This document shows, in pieces, positions 11,879 to 24,056 of a stretch of 64,000 bases of DNA. The position numbers were made by a program, and so were the translations under genes. The stretch comes from Hyaloperonospora brassicae (taxonomy: Eukaryota > Oomycota > Peronosporomycetes > Peronosporales > Peronosporaceae), in NCBI GenBank assembly GCA_947650285.1, contig CANTFL010000731.1, forward strand, positions 1 through 64,000, written 5' to 3'. Under the pieces are notes generated by a model, which saw nothing but the letters and a program-made list of their open reading frames with translations, made no database searches and was not told where the DNA came from. Numbering within the stretch: position 1 is the first letter of the stretch; every line of letters begins with the position of its first letter.

Positions 11879-12987
11879 ATCTATCTCCCGTCACTACCCA
11901 TGTCAAGAGGCTTTGATGCCATTATGACTGTTGTTGACATACGCTCAAATTGACCAAGGACTGCTGCTACGCACACAAACACCGATGCACCGCAAATTTC
12001 AAGAATATTTTTTTGATATGGTCGTTCGCCATCACGGGCAACCAAAAGTCTTCATAAGTTATCGGAAACCAAATTTTACGTCAAACGTTTGGAAGTCACC
12101 CATGGCAATCATGGGAGTCAAGCTTTTGATGACGACAGCGCACCGCGCGCAGGCTGACGGCCAAACGAAGCGGAAGAATTTAATTTTAAAAGATGCACTG
12201 CGCTGCATGATGTCTTATCATGGGGACGACTGGTCGAATCATCTCGGTACGATGAAGTTTTCGCATGCTACGCTGGTATGCAAGTCTACACAGCTGTCAC
12301 CTTTCGAAATCGACACAGGACGAAAGTTCAATAATGCTGTTGCAAACGATTCCGGAGGAGAAGTAAAGAAGCTTTGCTTAGCCGAATACGCAATGAAGTT
12401 TGCTGAAAAGAGGCAGGAGATCATCGAGTTGGCACGAACCAACTTATACAAAGCGCAGATATAAAAGTAATATTACGACAAGAAGCGAAGCAAGGGCACA
12501 TTCAGAGTCGAAGACATGGTATTGCTTGACGCCAGACATCTTAACCTGCGTCATCGCAGTAAATGGACAAGATGGAACGAAGTCGAAGTTATCAGCGAAT
12601 TAGATCGGGCCGTTCAAGATTAAAGAGATTATTAACAGCAACGTGGCCAACCTAAATTTATTTCGAGTCCTCAGCAAATTGTACCCGAGATTTATCGTCG
12701 ATATGCTGAGCCATTTCGTTCCCAACGCACCAAGATGCAATGTTCGGCCCATACCACAGGCGGTTTTGGTAGTACTCGATGAAGAAACTAGTGACAAGCT
12801 CCACATCGTCGAAGAACTTATTAGAAAACGCATGTTTAACAAATAAACCAAATGGCTTTTCAAGTGGCACGGGCTGCGAGAGCACGAGAGTACTTGGGAA
12901 AAGAAAAAAAATCAGGCACGTGACACATTGGCAGTCGTTGGTACGATTCTTTACGTCCCGGGAAAGCGAGGTCTAGTCATGGGGGGA
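11879..12987 (+). pseudogene. Element F fragment: integrase core, C-terminal domain and chromodomain
   Basis: A + strand Ty3/gypsy fragment, unlike A-D in sequence. It starts within the integrase core (SRGFDAIMTVVD at about 11909 holds the first catalytic Asp), goes on in the frame 11931-12464 with AHRAQADGQTKRKNLIL around the catalytic Glu region (the usual DGQTER reads DGQTKR, so the Glu is changed) and SPFEIDTGRK, then the C-terminal integrase domain across two frames, and ends in a chromodomain (IVEELIRKRMF then WLFKWHGL and ESTWE at 12790-12900). Chromodomains bind modified histones and steer integration. Several stops and shifts make it non-functional. It ends in ATGGGGGGA followed by TGTAGGG at 12988, a polypurine tract and the start of a 3' LTR. 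Confidence 0.72.
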
Positions 12988-15900
12988 TGTAGGGTTTAGA
13001 TTGACTCTTCACAAGTCGCCGGTTTCGCATAAATTAGCCCACGTCATCGTTACTGGATCAAGAAAGTGATCATGCCGTGAATCGATTACAGATTCAGCTA
13101 AGAATAGAGCAATTTATGCAGCAGGCTTCCAATAGCACCGTGTGTGAAGTAAGGACCTGATAAATTCACTATTTATTTTCTCGACGAAGCACCACAAATG
13201 TTTTGACTTTCGCGACGCAAAGAAAGCTCCCTGAAGTAACATTTTATTGTTAAGCGGCTGATACGTGGCGCGAAACTTTGATTTTGAAAACAATCTATGT
13301 GTATGTCCGTAGCGCCGAATAAGCCTATTCTAAGGACTAACTGCGCAAATGGGACATGGCGGTGACAACGTTCGAGTTTCATCCTCGACGAGCTGCGCTA
13401 CACCGTATTTTCCACTACTAAAAGCCATTGGACGATCGTGTGGTGTGCATTCCCATTATACATAGATAGATCCATTCAATTGGCCTCGGTTATCTGGACC
13501 GGGTCAATAGCGTTCAAACAGTCCTGTTAAGCGTCTCGCTCCGATCCTGATCGTATAGAAGCAAATCACGATTCTGACTAATTAAGTCTGCCCATATATG
13601 GCTTCGAGCCTCGGATTGGACATACACGATGAGAGAGCACGATTCTCAAATGTTGTAGGTAAATGAAATGTTGCTTTAGAAGACAACTTAGATGTAGGAC
13701 AGCTTTTGCTCATCAAGTCTTGAGCCATGTGCTCAGTCAAATCTCTCTGATGTTGAGATCGGTGAGGAATTGAGCTATATTAACATCAGGGATCATTATA
13801 ACGGACACGCCTAGAATAGGTTCTAGGCGTTGATGCAATTATTCTCACTTGTGTAGTAGTTGTAAAGGAATGAAAGTTATATACATATATAGGTGTTCGC
13901 TATTACAGTATCTCTTGTTGATTCTACCATATAAAGTTGACGAGCAGTGCAACTTAGTCTAGTCAAGGTACACTTAACATACATTCGGCGTGCTAATCCT
14001 GCCTGGCCTCATGTGACATTTGCATGCATCTGCTGCACCTAGCATCTCCACTTATAGGTCGGACATTACGATCGTCTTCTTTAGTCCCATTTGGCAACTT
14101 GTATGTCTTCTTACCACCTGTCAACTTGTCAGCCAAACAGGTGAGGCCGCCCACGACTTGTATCATGTGTTGTAGTCGGGAATAGGGTTACAATATACTG
14201 TTAGAAACAACATATTTTAACAGAGAGCTGGGCCGTGGGAAGGACTACAAGTGATACCAACTGTAGACGGGTGCTTTGGTAAGTAACCATGTGCTACAGG
14301 CACACACCTTCTTGCACAAACGAGGAAGCGGTTATATTGTCTTTTCTCGTGCCGCAAGTGTTTAGCAGACGCTCCAAAAAGACCTCGCTTCGAAGATCTT
14401 GACGGGTGCCGAAAGGAGACCCTCACTTCTTTTAAGAACTCGCTAGTTAGTGTCGTGTGAACCGGTCACCCCTGCTCTACTACGCAATGCTAGTTAGTAT
14501 TCATATGTAAGACCATTCTTTTTTAAATGAGTTAAGTAAAAATCAAAACGATAAAAAATACGCGCGCCTCGATAATACGCGGCCTCTACAGCGCAATTAA
14601 ACCATGTATTTGATACGTAGATGACTACCCCAAGGATGTCATCTGCTGTCGTCCAAAAGTGGTGTCATCAGTGTTTATGACACACACTTGATGTAGGTAT
14701 GCTACTGTGTACATTAAATTCACGATTTATTAAGCGCGTATCGTACTTAAAAGCTTTCTCAGACCTTTTCAGCCCTAAAGTGTCGTTTTACGGAAAGTTT
14801 CGTTGACGGCTTTGACCTCGTTACTAATGATACACCAATTATTTAAATTAGTGTTGCTTCAGCCACAAATCGTAAATACAACTTTACTCAAGTAGAAGAT
14901 TGAACCTTACACGTTAGTAAATACGCACAATCTATCTCCGTGTTGAACATTACACAAACGCCATTTTGCATTCTAATCTGAGTAAATCATGTTCCTTGTC
15001 TAGGGGTCTTTGGTATTTAGACTTAGAAACCTTGTAAAGGCATGTACGCTTTAGCACTTAGTGCTGTTGATTTGCTGAGCCTGTAAAACATGGACCAAAA
15101 TAAGCAGTCCTGAATGCCATCTTCAAAGGTGACTTTCCGATATTACATGCTTAGCAAGGTATATTTCATTGACTATTATCAGTATGGATATATTCACGTT
15201 GACCCAGTTTAATGTCAACTTCATGTAACGAGCTCTCTAATAAACGCTCAACGTCACACTCCTTTTCTACCACAAGCTTTAATTATTCGATGCTTCGAGC
15301 AAACCATGCTCCTACATCGTATATCATCAATGACTTCATCGCATGTTAAATCTAGTAGGTGGCTCTTGATTTCGGACAGAAAAGCGCTGCACGACATGTT
15401 CATAATCTTTGCAAAGCTACATTGTCGCTAGCTACAGCTATAACTGGCAAAATGAACTAAAACACGGTAATTTACACTCTGGTGACCGATGCCTAGGATG
15501 ATATATGGAAGCGATATGAAGCATTGGATTTTAGTACCGTTGTGAATTTATTTTTTAATGCAGCATTGGGTCGATCACAGCATGAAAATATCTGAAGCCC
15601 ATGTATCGTGCGTACGGCTGCGCTACGACGGGAGCTGAATGAATGTGGCACCAACAGCATTTAATAAGCACAAACAAAAAATGACAGAAGGATATCGGTA
15701 CAATCGATAGCAAACATCTTTGTTGCGGGGAACATTTGTCAAAATAGTCAACGGACAGACTAAATACCAGCCAGTCATCAAACACATTCGTCCAGATGTT
15801 CGACAAAGCACGCGAATATATTGTTTTTGTTTGTAAAAAGACCTAACGTTTAATTGCAATTCGATCAACGTCTTGCCCACTCATAGGCCTGTTATCACGT

Positions 15901-16455
15901 CGGCAATATCACCTAAGTGCTTAAACACGGATTTGAACGTTGATTTGCTTTTTTCTTCTCAGGTTCAGCGGTGGTAAACAATCCCTTTAGGCGTTGCATG
16001 ACTCGTTTCCAAAGCGACGGGACTTGATGCGAGATTCCCGCCAAATGTTCTGGCGCTGGTCCCGTAGGCACTTGAGGCATCACAGGCATTTAATGTCTTT
16101 CTGCGTGACCCTCGATGTCTGTCGCCTCCTCGCTTCTTGTTCTAAGCGACTGCACGGCGTCGAGGTCTGAAGTTAGTAGTGACGCCTTTGACATACCAGA
16201 AACATACGACGTCGACGTTGGTTCACAGAGTGCAGAAAGTGAGGCGTCCACCACTAGAAGAATGATGATAGCGTGCAAGTTTGTCTACATCGTGTCCGAA
16301 AGCGTGGATTGGCCCTGGAGACACGTTGATTGTTGTGCTACTGCAAATTTTGCATAAATGACGAATTGGGAGAACGCTACAAACAGGGAGTCGATCGCTC
16401 GTTCGATCGCTGCGCAGTGGGACTCTGCTTAAAAACATTTATTCCTCCTCTATGG
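12988..16455. other. Start of element F 3' LTR, then AT-rich non-coding DNA
   Basis: The LTR of element F appears to begin TGTAGGGTTTAG right after a six-G polypurine tract, but I could not find its matching end, so its length is unknown. The remaining roughly 3 kb to element B is AT-rich with only short frames and no LTR, TIR or RNA gene that I can recognise. Confidence 0.4.
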
Positions 16456-16868
16456 TGTAACGGGGCACACCCTTGCGTGAACTTAACGCAGGGGCATCGT
16501 GCACCGATAAGCGTACACGAGGAAACCGAGGAAGCGGTAGGTAAGACAGAGGCAACACTGTCTCAGGGAAAAGTAGAACTGCTATATTAATATAATTAAG
16601 TCTTTAACCACTCTCTCTCTGTTTGACTAAACTTAATTATACTAATCTAACTGATAGTATGACGACGTCTACTCACCACTCATTGCGCGCGTCTTGCGGT
16701 TATCGGTGGGTTAATATTGTCAGGATATCAACCAATGAGTAGACTATTTGGTCGACCCATCAATATCACCACTATTGGTGATATTGTTTAAAGAATATTC
16801 AACATGATATTCTTTATTGTCATTATCTCTCAAATGAAAATTACCATGTAACGGGTTGCCCCGTTATA
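16456..16868 (-). repeat. Left LTR of element B (3' LTR relative to pol)
   Basis: 413 bp, TGTAACGGGGCACACCC at the left and GGGTTGCCCCGTTATA at the right (the final ACA has become ATA). The adjoining internal bases, read on the - strand, are AGGGGGGTGGTGA, a good polypurine tract. Same subfamily as the right LTR and the solo LTR nested in it (CACACCCTTGCGTGAACTTAACGC near the left end is nearly identical). Confidence 0.85.
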
Positions 16869-17001
16869 TCACCACCCCCCTAAGCTGATAGTCACCTTGT
16901 GACTATTAAAAATAATGCGGCCACCCGTTAGGCACCATTGGGACAGGGAGCACTTGTTGGGTCCATTTCATTCACTTTCCACCCGACCTCGCATAATTAA
17001 C

Positions 17002-18598
17002 ATGTCTATGCGGGGTGACTCAAGGCACACAGAGTCTGTGACTGTGCCAGCTTCTGCGGCAGACGATTCGTCGTCTGCTGCTCGCTCTTCGCCTGCAGCA
17101 AGAGGTGATGCAGGTGCACGCGATACAGCACCGCGTGCAGATGATAACCTCGACATTGAGGTCATCTACTCTGGCGGGTCAGACGTGTCTGACTCGGAAA
17201 AGCCTTTGGAGGCATCGCGTTCACCTGCGGTGCCTCATTCATCCATGACAATACCGGACGTACGGAATCGTGACATGCGTCTCAGTCTGTTCGGCAGTGA
17301 TGATGAGTCCAATGATGAGTTTGATTGCTCATAACCGCGATCAACTCGTGCTTCTACGCACGAGCGACTTGACGATGGTGCAAGCCATCGTCATACTGAC
17401 AACCGTGGTACCGACAAGGATACCACTGTGAAGCGCGATGAGCCGAAGCCGTGGCGTTTGCCTGAACGGCTCATCAATGGATTGTCTCACGAGACAAGCC
17501 AAAACCATCGCTTACCCCTATTTCGATGCGACTGAGCTTCACGGCTTGGATCCCAGCGCGAGTAACTTTCGCGCTGAAGAAGATTTTTATCTCGATGTCT
17601 TTCTTATACATCGATGGTACAACGGCAACCAAAAGCGTGACAAGGCCTCGCTTTTGGCTGCGTGGAACGCGTTCGTCCAAAACGTAAAGAATTTGGACGA
17701 GAAGGGTGGCTCAAGAAACTTGAAGCGACACGCCTAAGGTTCGAAAAGCGAACGCCAACCGGTGCCAGATACCGGTGCACTGTTTGTCGAGTGAGGCAGG
17801 CATTCCTTGCCTCACATGGGGATACCCTTGTGCGGGTTGTGTTGAAAACTCGCAGCGTGCACATAGGGACTTGTATTCCCTAAGTTCGCCCTGGGGAAGG
17901 GCACACATCTCGGAGGAGATGCGTGACGCGATTGCAAACTTGCAATGCGTCTACAAGCGCCTAGGGCGCGTGTTTACCGATGGGCCCACGGACCAATCGG
18001 ATGGGTCTCGTCATACTGTCGGACGAGACCTTCAACATCCATCAACAGCTGAGAGCGGGGCTCGCAGCTGTTCCAAGAGGGTGGATACCCCCGCCACTGG
18101 ACGAGGTAGCTCGTCCTTGATCCTGAATCGCCACGGTGATTCAAGATACGCTCCACTAGAAAGCGTTGACCACCGTGATCATCCACCAAAGGATGTGGTG
18201 GAGGAGGAAAGACCTCCTCCAGATGATTCGGCTCACCATCTCGACCCTTTCGAGATGGATCGCGCAATCGATGAATTGCGCGATGACTTGAAGCACGAGC
18301 GCGACCGGCGCTACGCTTTAACTGATACCGTGATGAAGAACCGCAAGGATCGCGAGGCTGATCGGGCGAGGGATCGCGTCGATTATGCCACAGCGCAGCT
18401 TCAGGTCGGGCGGGATGTCCGCTCCTATTCGGCGAGCTGGCGACAGCTCGCGGGGAGTTATCTCGGTTGAGCTCCGAGGTATCATATCTGCGCGACCAGA
18501 CGGATCGTCTGGAGCGCGAACGCAAAAACTTGATGGATGTTCTTAAACGTGGTGGCTATCTTCACCGGAAGAAGGCTCGTACTGACAGTACGGCCTGA
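17002..18598 (+). pseudogene. aORF of element B: antisense acidic/coiled-coil protein overlapping pol
   Basis: Starts 134 bp inside the LTR (MSMRGDSRHTES; an open frame without need for it runs up to 16915). Order of blocks: Ser/Asp-rich N-terminus (SAADDSSSAARS), acidic VIYSGGSDVSDSEKP, MRLSLFGSDDES, KPWRLPERLI, a region around FRAEEDFYL and KRDKASLLAAWNAF, CTVCRVRQAFLASHGD (a single CxxC), then about 200 residues including a proline-rich acidic part and a long charged coiled coil (IDELRDDLKHERDRRYAL to LRDQTDRLERERKN), ending basic at a TGA at 18596. Four frame changes separate the blocks, so it is broken. The last 600 bp lie opposite the chromodomain-coding end of pol. No known family was recognised; the coiled coil suggests self-assembly, the rest is unknown. 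Confidence 0.68.
17974..18204 (-). pseudogene. Chromodomain at the C-terminus of element B pol
   Basis: The last 75 or so codons before a stop at 17974 read [25 protein letters not shown] and QYDETHP, a chromodomain (aromatic cage positions around the WRGY block, WE replaced by CE). Known chromovirus integrases use this domain to bind methylated histone H3 and direct insertion into heterochromatin. It is in the same frame as protease, RT and most of integrase. The opposite strand is open in aORF across the whole domain. Confidence 0.74.
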
Positions 18599-20073
18599 GC
18601 CTCCACACGTAAAAAGTAGGATGCGTGCGCATCTTACGTGGCAATTCGATCGTGTATGCATTGCCTTTGCGATGCAACACTCGAAATGGCCCAATGTAAT
18701 ACGGTAGTAGTTTACTACTGCCGACACTGGTGACTGCGTGTTCAGGTAGGTTTACCGTAGACAGTAGTACTAGGTCGTTATTTTTAAATGAAAGAACATT
18801 TGCTCTTCCATTCTTGTCTGCGTTCCGTTTCTGACGGTCCACCGCATTTGCGACGGAGTCTTGAACATAGCGGACTATCGCCTCTCGAGTCAGCAGGAAG
18901 TTCTCTGCTGACTCGTTGTTTTGTATTTCAGTGCGCTTCGTGCGCACTGCTAAGAGATTGTTCTCTTCTTCAGCGAGGTTGTCTTCTTCCTCGCTTTAAT
19001 AATCGTTGACGATGCTGAATATACCAGCATCGTCATCATCATCCGAGTCAGTAGTAGCGTCGCCGCTATTATTGAGGTGATCTTCTTCATCGATGTCGAC
19101 TTGATCGACATCGGCATCATACGTGACGACGTTAGCGTCGACACGTGATGAGCAAGAGCCAAAACGGTTTTTGCTCGAGCGAGTCCCTCCCCCCCACCCA
19201 AGAGTCACACCCTAGAAGGGTGGGCACACGTGGATGGCGTAGGCCATTCACGTAAAACGGTGTGTTCTGTGTTGAGGCATGCACCGAATTATTGATGGCG
19301 AATTTCAGCATTGAAAGGGATTCGCTCCGACTAGAAAACGAGTGGACGTATCTTCGAAGGATCTCTGCGAGGACACGGTTCGCACGTTCCGTCTGACCAT
19401 CTATTTCGGGATGGTCAGAAGTAGACATCTCCAATCGTGTTCCGAGAGAACGGAACACGGATTGCCAAAATTCCGCCGTGAATCGAGGGTCACGGTCGGA
19501 TACAAGTTCACGGGGTAACCCATGGAGTCTAAAGACCGTGTCGAGAAAGACACGAGCACAACCTTGAGTCTTGGTCGACTCGGGTACAGCAGCAAGATGT
19601 ACCATCTTGCTGAATCGGTCACCAAACACGAGAATACCATTATTCTTGTGAGCGTCTTCGGAAAACTCGAAGACGAAGTCCATTGAAACGGACTGCCAGC
19701 ACTCTGCCGGAACAGGCAGAGGCTGCAATGGGGCACGGGATGAAGGACTAGGCTTCACCCGTTGACAAACCTCGCAAGCATGTACGTACTTGCGGACAAA
19801 CTTATACTGGCGTGGCCAGTAAAAGTCACGACTTACAGTGAGGTAAGTCTTTTCTCTACCACGATGACCACTTGTTGGGGCATCGTGACACTCGTACATG
19901 ATGCGTAAACGCAAATCATGATGAGCGGGTACGACGACACGAGGCGTGTCGCCGGCAACAGCTGTATAATACAGCAACCCGTTGCGTGTCGTATACCGAT
20001 CCGATGAGGATCGGTACAACGCCGGTAAATCTTTCAATGATTTACTGGATGGATTCACCAGATGATCCATCAA
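18543..20073 (-). pseudogene. Integrase of element B
   Basis: From 20073 the frame gives the HHCC zinc-binding domain (H at ECHDAP and SGHRG, CEVC), then the DDE core: first Asp in SMDFVFEF, second Asp in VSDRDPRFT, Glu in QTERANRVLAE. At about 19186-19200 (a long C run on the + strand) the frame shifts, and homologous reading continues in other frames: an acidic linker rich in Asp, then 18947-18543 with the C-terminal domain (LLPYYIGPFRVLHRKGNAY). Integrase joins the cDNA ends to the target and makes the 5-bp staggered cut. The core is intact by eye; the C-terminal half is frameshifted. Confidence 0.82.
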
Positions 20074-20145
20074 TCGCAGAAGATCCTTATCTTATGCGGA
20101 TGCCTTTCGTATGTCGTCAAGTAAACTTGACGTGGGAACACTGGC

Positions 20146-21471
20146 TCACAGTTTCGCAACAGTGGGCTTATCCTCACTGTTGGATTGTGCGTCCGGCTCA
20201 AAATCCGGCCGTCGCGAAAGCGCATCAGCAACGACATTGAGTCGTCCTGGTTTATACTCCACGGAGAAGTGACACTCCGCGAAGAAAGACAGCCACCTCG
20301 CCATTCTTTGCGAGAGGTGTGGGCTGTTTACGGCCGTGCGTAGTGACGCATGGTCCGTATAGACAACAAACGGTCTATCTCCCAGGAGATAGACGCGAAA
20401 CTTAGCCAGTGCATACTTCATGGCAAGGAGTTCCTTGTCATGCACTTGGTAATTACGCTCAGCTGCCTGCAGCTGACGCGACTGATAACAGATGACGCGC
20501 TCTGCGCCATCTGCATCAAATTGCATTAACGCACAGCCGATTTCAAAATCGCTGGCGTCACAGACCACATGAAATGGTCTATCCTGATATGCAACCGCCA
20601 AGATCGACGACTGCATCAAGCTTTGCTTGATACCCTTAAAGGAACGCTGGCACTCAGCGTTCCATGACCACTTTACATTTTTCTTGAGCAAGCAAGAAAG
20701 ACGTACCGTCATTTCAGCGGAGTTGCGCGAGCACTTGTGAAAGTACGCCGATAGCCCAAGGAACTTCCTTAGACCCTTGACATCGACTGGCACTGGACAT
20801 TCGGTGATCGCCTTAATCTTTTCGGGATCAGGGCGTACGCCGTGTTTACCCATGATGCACCCAAGAATTGGTATTTCGCTAGCCGCGTATATGCACTTTT
20901 TGAGGTTGGCATACAACTTATGCTTGCGCATAAGTTAAAGGACTTGACGAACGTGAGTTCTATGACCTTCAACGTCCATCTTTCCGTCCAAAGCCCCAAT
21001 ATGGACGAACACATCGTCGAAGTAACTCGGTGCGAAGTCTCGCAATGGTCTCAACAGATTTGTAACATATCTGTTGAATGTTGCAGAGGCGTCACTCAGC
21101 CTCTGTGACATCACTAGCTACTTCCACAACATACCGCTTGGGATGCTCACTGCTGTGTACGGGATGTCCCATTTACGCATGAGGATCTGATAGAATCCAT
21201 CCATCAGATCCATGGACGAAAAGATGGTACTCTTTGACATACCATCTATGATGACGTCCTTTCTCGGTATCGGCGTCTGAGCCGGTACCGTTGCAGCATT
21301 CAACTTGTTGAATGCGTGCACTATCCGCCATCCTCCTGTGGCCTTTCGCACATAGACGGTCAGAGATCTGTGAGGGGAAGTTGATTCTCTCACATGGCCC
21401 GCTGCTAAGCGATCGGCAAAGAACTTATCGATTTCTAGTACTTGTTCACGAGGCAGTGGACACTGCTTCAT
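20146..21471 (-). pseudogene. Reverse transcriptase and RNase H of element B
   Basis: RT begins around 21471 with LPREQVLEIDKFFADRLAAGHV and YVRKATGGWRIV (fingers), then SSMDLMDGFYQILM carrying the first catalytic Asp, and PSYFDDVFVH (about 21010-21045), an intact YxDD box. From 20931 follow KHKLYANLKKC and GLSAYFHK, then RNase H: VVCDASDFEIGCAL (first Asp), YQVHDKELLAMKYALA (Glu), VVYTDHASLRT (Asp), VVADALSRRPD (last Asp). All in one frame. In-frame stops at 21511 (Arg codon in the other copies), 21118 (Trp) and 20935 (Gln) are each a single C-to-T or G-to-A change relative to C and D. Without those stops the catalytic residues are all present. Confidence 0.85.
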
Positions 21472-22308
21472 GACACAGTGCTTCGAGCCCGGTTTGAGCT
21501 TGATCTCGTGTCAAGTGCCTTTGTTATTAGGCAACTCGCAAGGTACGGATTCAGGGAATACGTCCTTGAATCCGATCAAATCCGTATACAAAGGGTTTGC
21601 CTGAAGTGACTCTCAGGATTGAGACGTGTATCGATCAATCCGAGTCCTCTCATCCAGGACAATTTCGTCCATCGATGAGCTGATGAGAACCCGTTCGTTC
21701 TCAGCAAATACTGTGGCCGATCGAATATCGGCCACATACTCATCCTCTGTGACGAGTATGCAGATCTATTTGACTTTACCACTACGCAGATCACGCAAGA
21801 ACCGTTTCGGATCTAGCGTTGGCAACTGAGTTATCTCCGAAGTTAACTTCGGAGGCACAATCAGATCAAGCGTATAAGCACCTTCGCTTGATCCGTCATT
21901 AACCAAGACGTTCAACGTCTCGGTTACTTCCTGGGAACTTCTTTTCACAGGTTGCTAAGGGCCTGATCCCTCAGCAAGTGACTCTTGAGGAATTCCTTCC
22001 TCAAGTACGTGGGGACTTATTCCCTCGACGTCTTCTGACTGTGGCTGTGCAACCACAGTCAGGCACCGATCCTCTACGGTCGACTCTCCAGTCGACCTAG
22101 GATTTCCATGTTGCCCTTTGGAGGCAACATGTTTATTTCTTCTAAGATGCTGCCCGCTAGGCATGCATCCATGTCCCGGTCCACTCGACTTATTCGAGTG
22201 GTGGACCTTCGGCGCAGCCTGTACTTCTATACAGCCGCCGGGAGCTAGCTCCACAGTGTAGTGATCAACTACACTGAGATCTTGTGCAGTCATGCTAACG
22301 ACCGTACC

Positions 22309-22812
22309 TCAAGTGAGGTCATCGCACTCACTCGCAGAACATCCACACGCTTGTGGACGCTCCAAGATATTCATCAGATGGCCATATGATGAACAAGCGG
22401 CAGGCATCTTCATGGATCGATGCTGCCAGCTCACCCTTGGCTCGTACCTTCTGAGCCAAGGTAATCCCAGGATGACATCGAATTTGTCATTTAGATCCAG
22501 TACGATGAAGTCATCATAGTAATGTTCTCCCTCCAACTTGTAGTGGATTCCGACTACAAGTTTCTTAACGGTAATCGATGCGCCTGTTGCAAGGCGCACC
22601 GTCATCTTCGTGAGGGGAATGTAGCGCTCAACGAACTTGAGCCTACGACCCTCTAGTGACTGGCGTCGAACAAAGTTGTTCGACGCCCAACAGTCTACTA
22701 GGGCATGAAGCGACAAATCATTTGACGCTTCCAACTTCAAGGTGATGAGCAAAACGTCATCACCAGATGCACAGACACACAATGATTGTGTATCTGGAGC
22801 AACTTTCGTCAA
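22309..22812 (-). pseudogene. Aspartic protease region of element B
   Basis: 168 codons including ALVDCWASNNFVRRQSL (retroviral-type aspartic protease; the catalytic motif is DCGASNNF in element C but DCWASNNF here, a Gly-to-Trp change next to the active-site Asp), TGASITVKK, and DVILGLPWLRRYEP (the ILG motif near the C-terminus). It would cut the Gag-Pol polyprotein. It lies in a different frame from gag, whose stop is at 22863, so pol expression would need a frameshift. The frame closes at 22309 with TGA where element C has TGT. Confidence 0.8.
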
Positions 22813-22862
22813 GAGATTTGCAAATTCTCTTGAGGTTGCTGGATCAGTAGGGCGCTCCGCCC

Positions 22863-24014
22863 CTACTGACCCCGACCATTTTTTGATGGTCCGTTTCGCT
22901 GTTGCGGCTTCGGAACAGCGCTGGACCCACGCCCATTGCCCTTTCTGGCAAATGGACGACCATTTCGCTCAGTACTGTTTGGTACTGGGCGTGGAGCACT
23001 ACACTCGTATGCGTAGTGCCCTAACTTCTGGCAGCGATTGCAACTCTGCAATCGCTTGTTGTTTGAAGAGCGAGGTCTCTCGCTCTCAACATAGCAGAGG
23101 TCCATTGGTTCTGGACCTCCGATCTCTTGTCGTCTCGGTGGACGGTAAGAGTTTGAGCTAGCATGAGCCTGTCTCATGCTAAAGTCTTCCTGTTCCGCGG
23201 CTGATATCGCTTCTTCAAGCGTATTCAGCTCAAGGCGGAACAGGTGGCTCCTGACGGGCTCTTCTGCGAGCCCTTGCATGAACACCGTAATCAACGTGTG
23301 TTCATGAACTGGGTTGGCAGCTATACTACTCGCTAGGAGTCGTAAATGTTGTGCGTAAGCGTGCACATCACGCTTACCCTGCTTGAGTTTCAGGAGCTCT
23401 GAACGAGCCCTGAACTCAGCTCGTGGCGGCTCAAACGTTTGTCTGAGCCGGGACTTGAAGTCATCTAGCGACCTAAACACATGTGGGTCGCTACTCTCGA
23501 GTCCCAGGGACCAAGTTTTGGCACGCCCTGCCAAGTGGGTCTGAGCAAATGTGAGTTTCATTTGCTCATCTTCGACGCGACGAGCCCTTAAGGCTCTGTC
23601 GAGTTCGACAAACCATAGTAACAGGGAGTCCTCCGGGACTCCACTGTACTTGGAGATGTCCACCTTCATGACCTCGGGACGACGCGCATGCGCCGTCCCG
23701 CCCACAGCAGCATGGAATTGCTGCTGTCTCAACAGCTCTGTCTGCTGAGCACCGAGTTATCTCAACTGCTCGGTCTGTTGAGAGCCTTGCTGGTGAAGCA
23801 AGGCTACTTTCTCCCTTTCGGCGACAAGTTCATTTTGGATGAACCTGGCTATAGCGGCATGTTGTTGGTCTCTGTCTAGAGACTCCAACATGGCGCTAAT
23901 GGCGAACTCGCCTACGGTAGAACTCATTCGTTCTACCGCACCCCATTCGATGTCACTCAAATGGCTAAACCCTTCACGCGTGGCGTGAAAGGTCTCTTCA
24001 TCCAACATGTTCAT
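22863..24014 (-). pseudogene. Gag of element B (capsid and zinc knuckle), one in-frame stop
   Basis: Starts with ATG at 24014 (MNMLDEETFHATREGF), 27 bp downstream of the primer-binding site on the coding strand. One TAA at 23757 splits it; both sides stay in frame. The capsid-like part matches retrotransposon gag proteins (LLLWFVELDRALRA, QTHLAGRAKTW, FRSLDDFKSRLRQTFEP, YAQHLRLLAS, FMQGLAEEPVRSHLF). A CCHC knuckle follows (CNRCQKLGHYAYEC), then a basic Gly/Asn-rich tail. The protein would package genomic RNA into virus-like particles. With the stop it is inactive in this copy. Confidence 0.84.
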
Positions 24015-24040
24015 GTTGGATGTTGTGGTCCTTGGAAGGA

Positions 24041-24056
24041 CTACAAAGTGCTACCA
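24041..24056 (-). other. Primer-binding site of element B
   Basis: On the coding strand the bases TGGTAGCACTTTGTAG start two bases after the end of the right LTR. The same word sits in the same place in element C. A tRNA ending CTACAAAGTGCTACCA would fit; I cannot name that tRNA. Confidence 0.6.

Noticed and set aside
16090..16590. Frames of 60-86 codons just left of and within the left LTR of element B
   Set aside because: Partly inside LTR sequence and without protein features.
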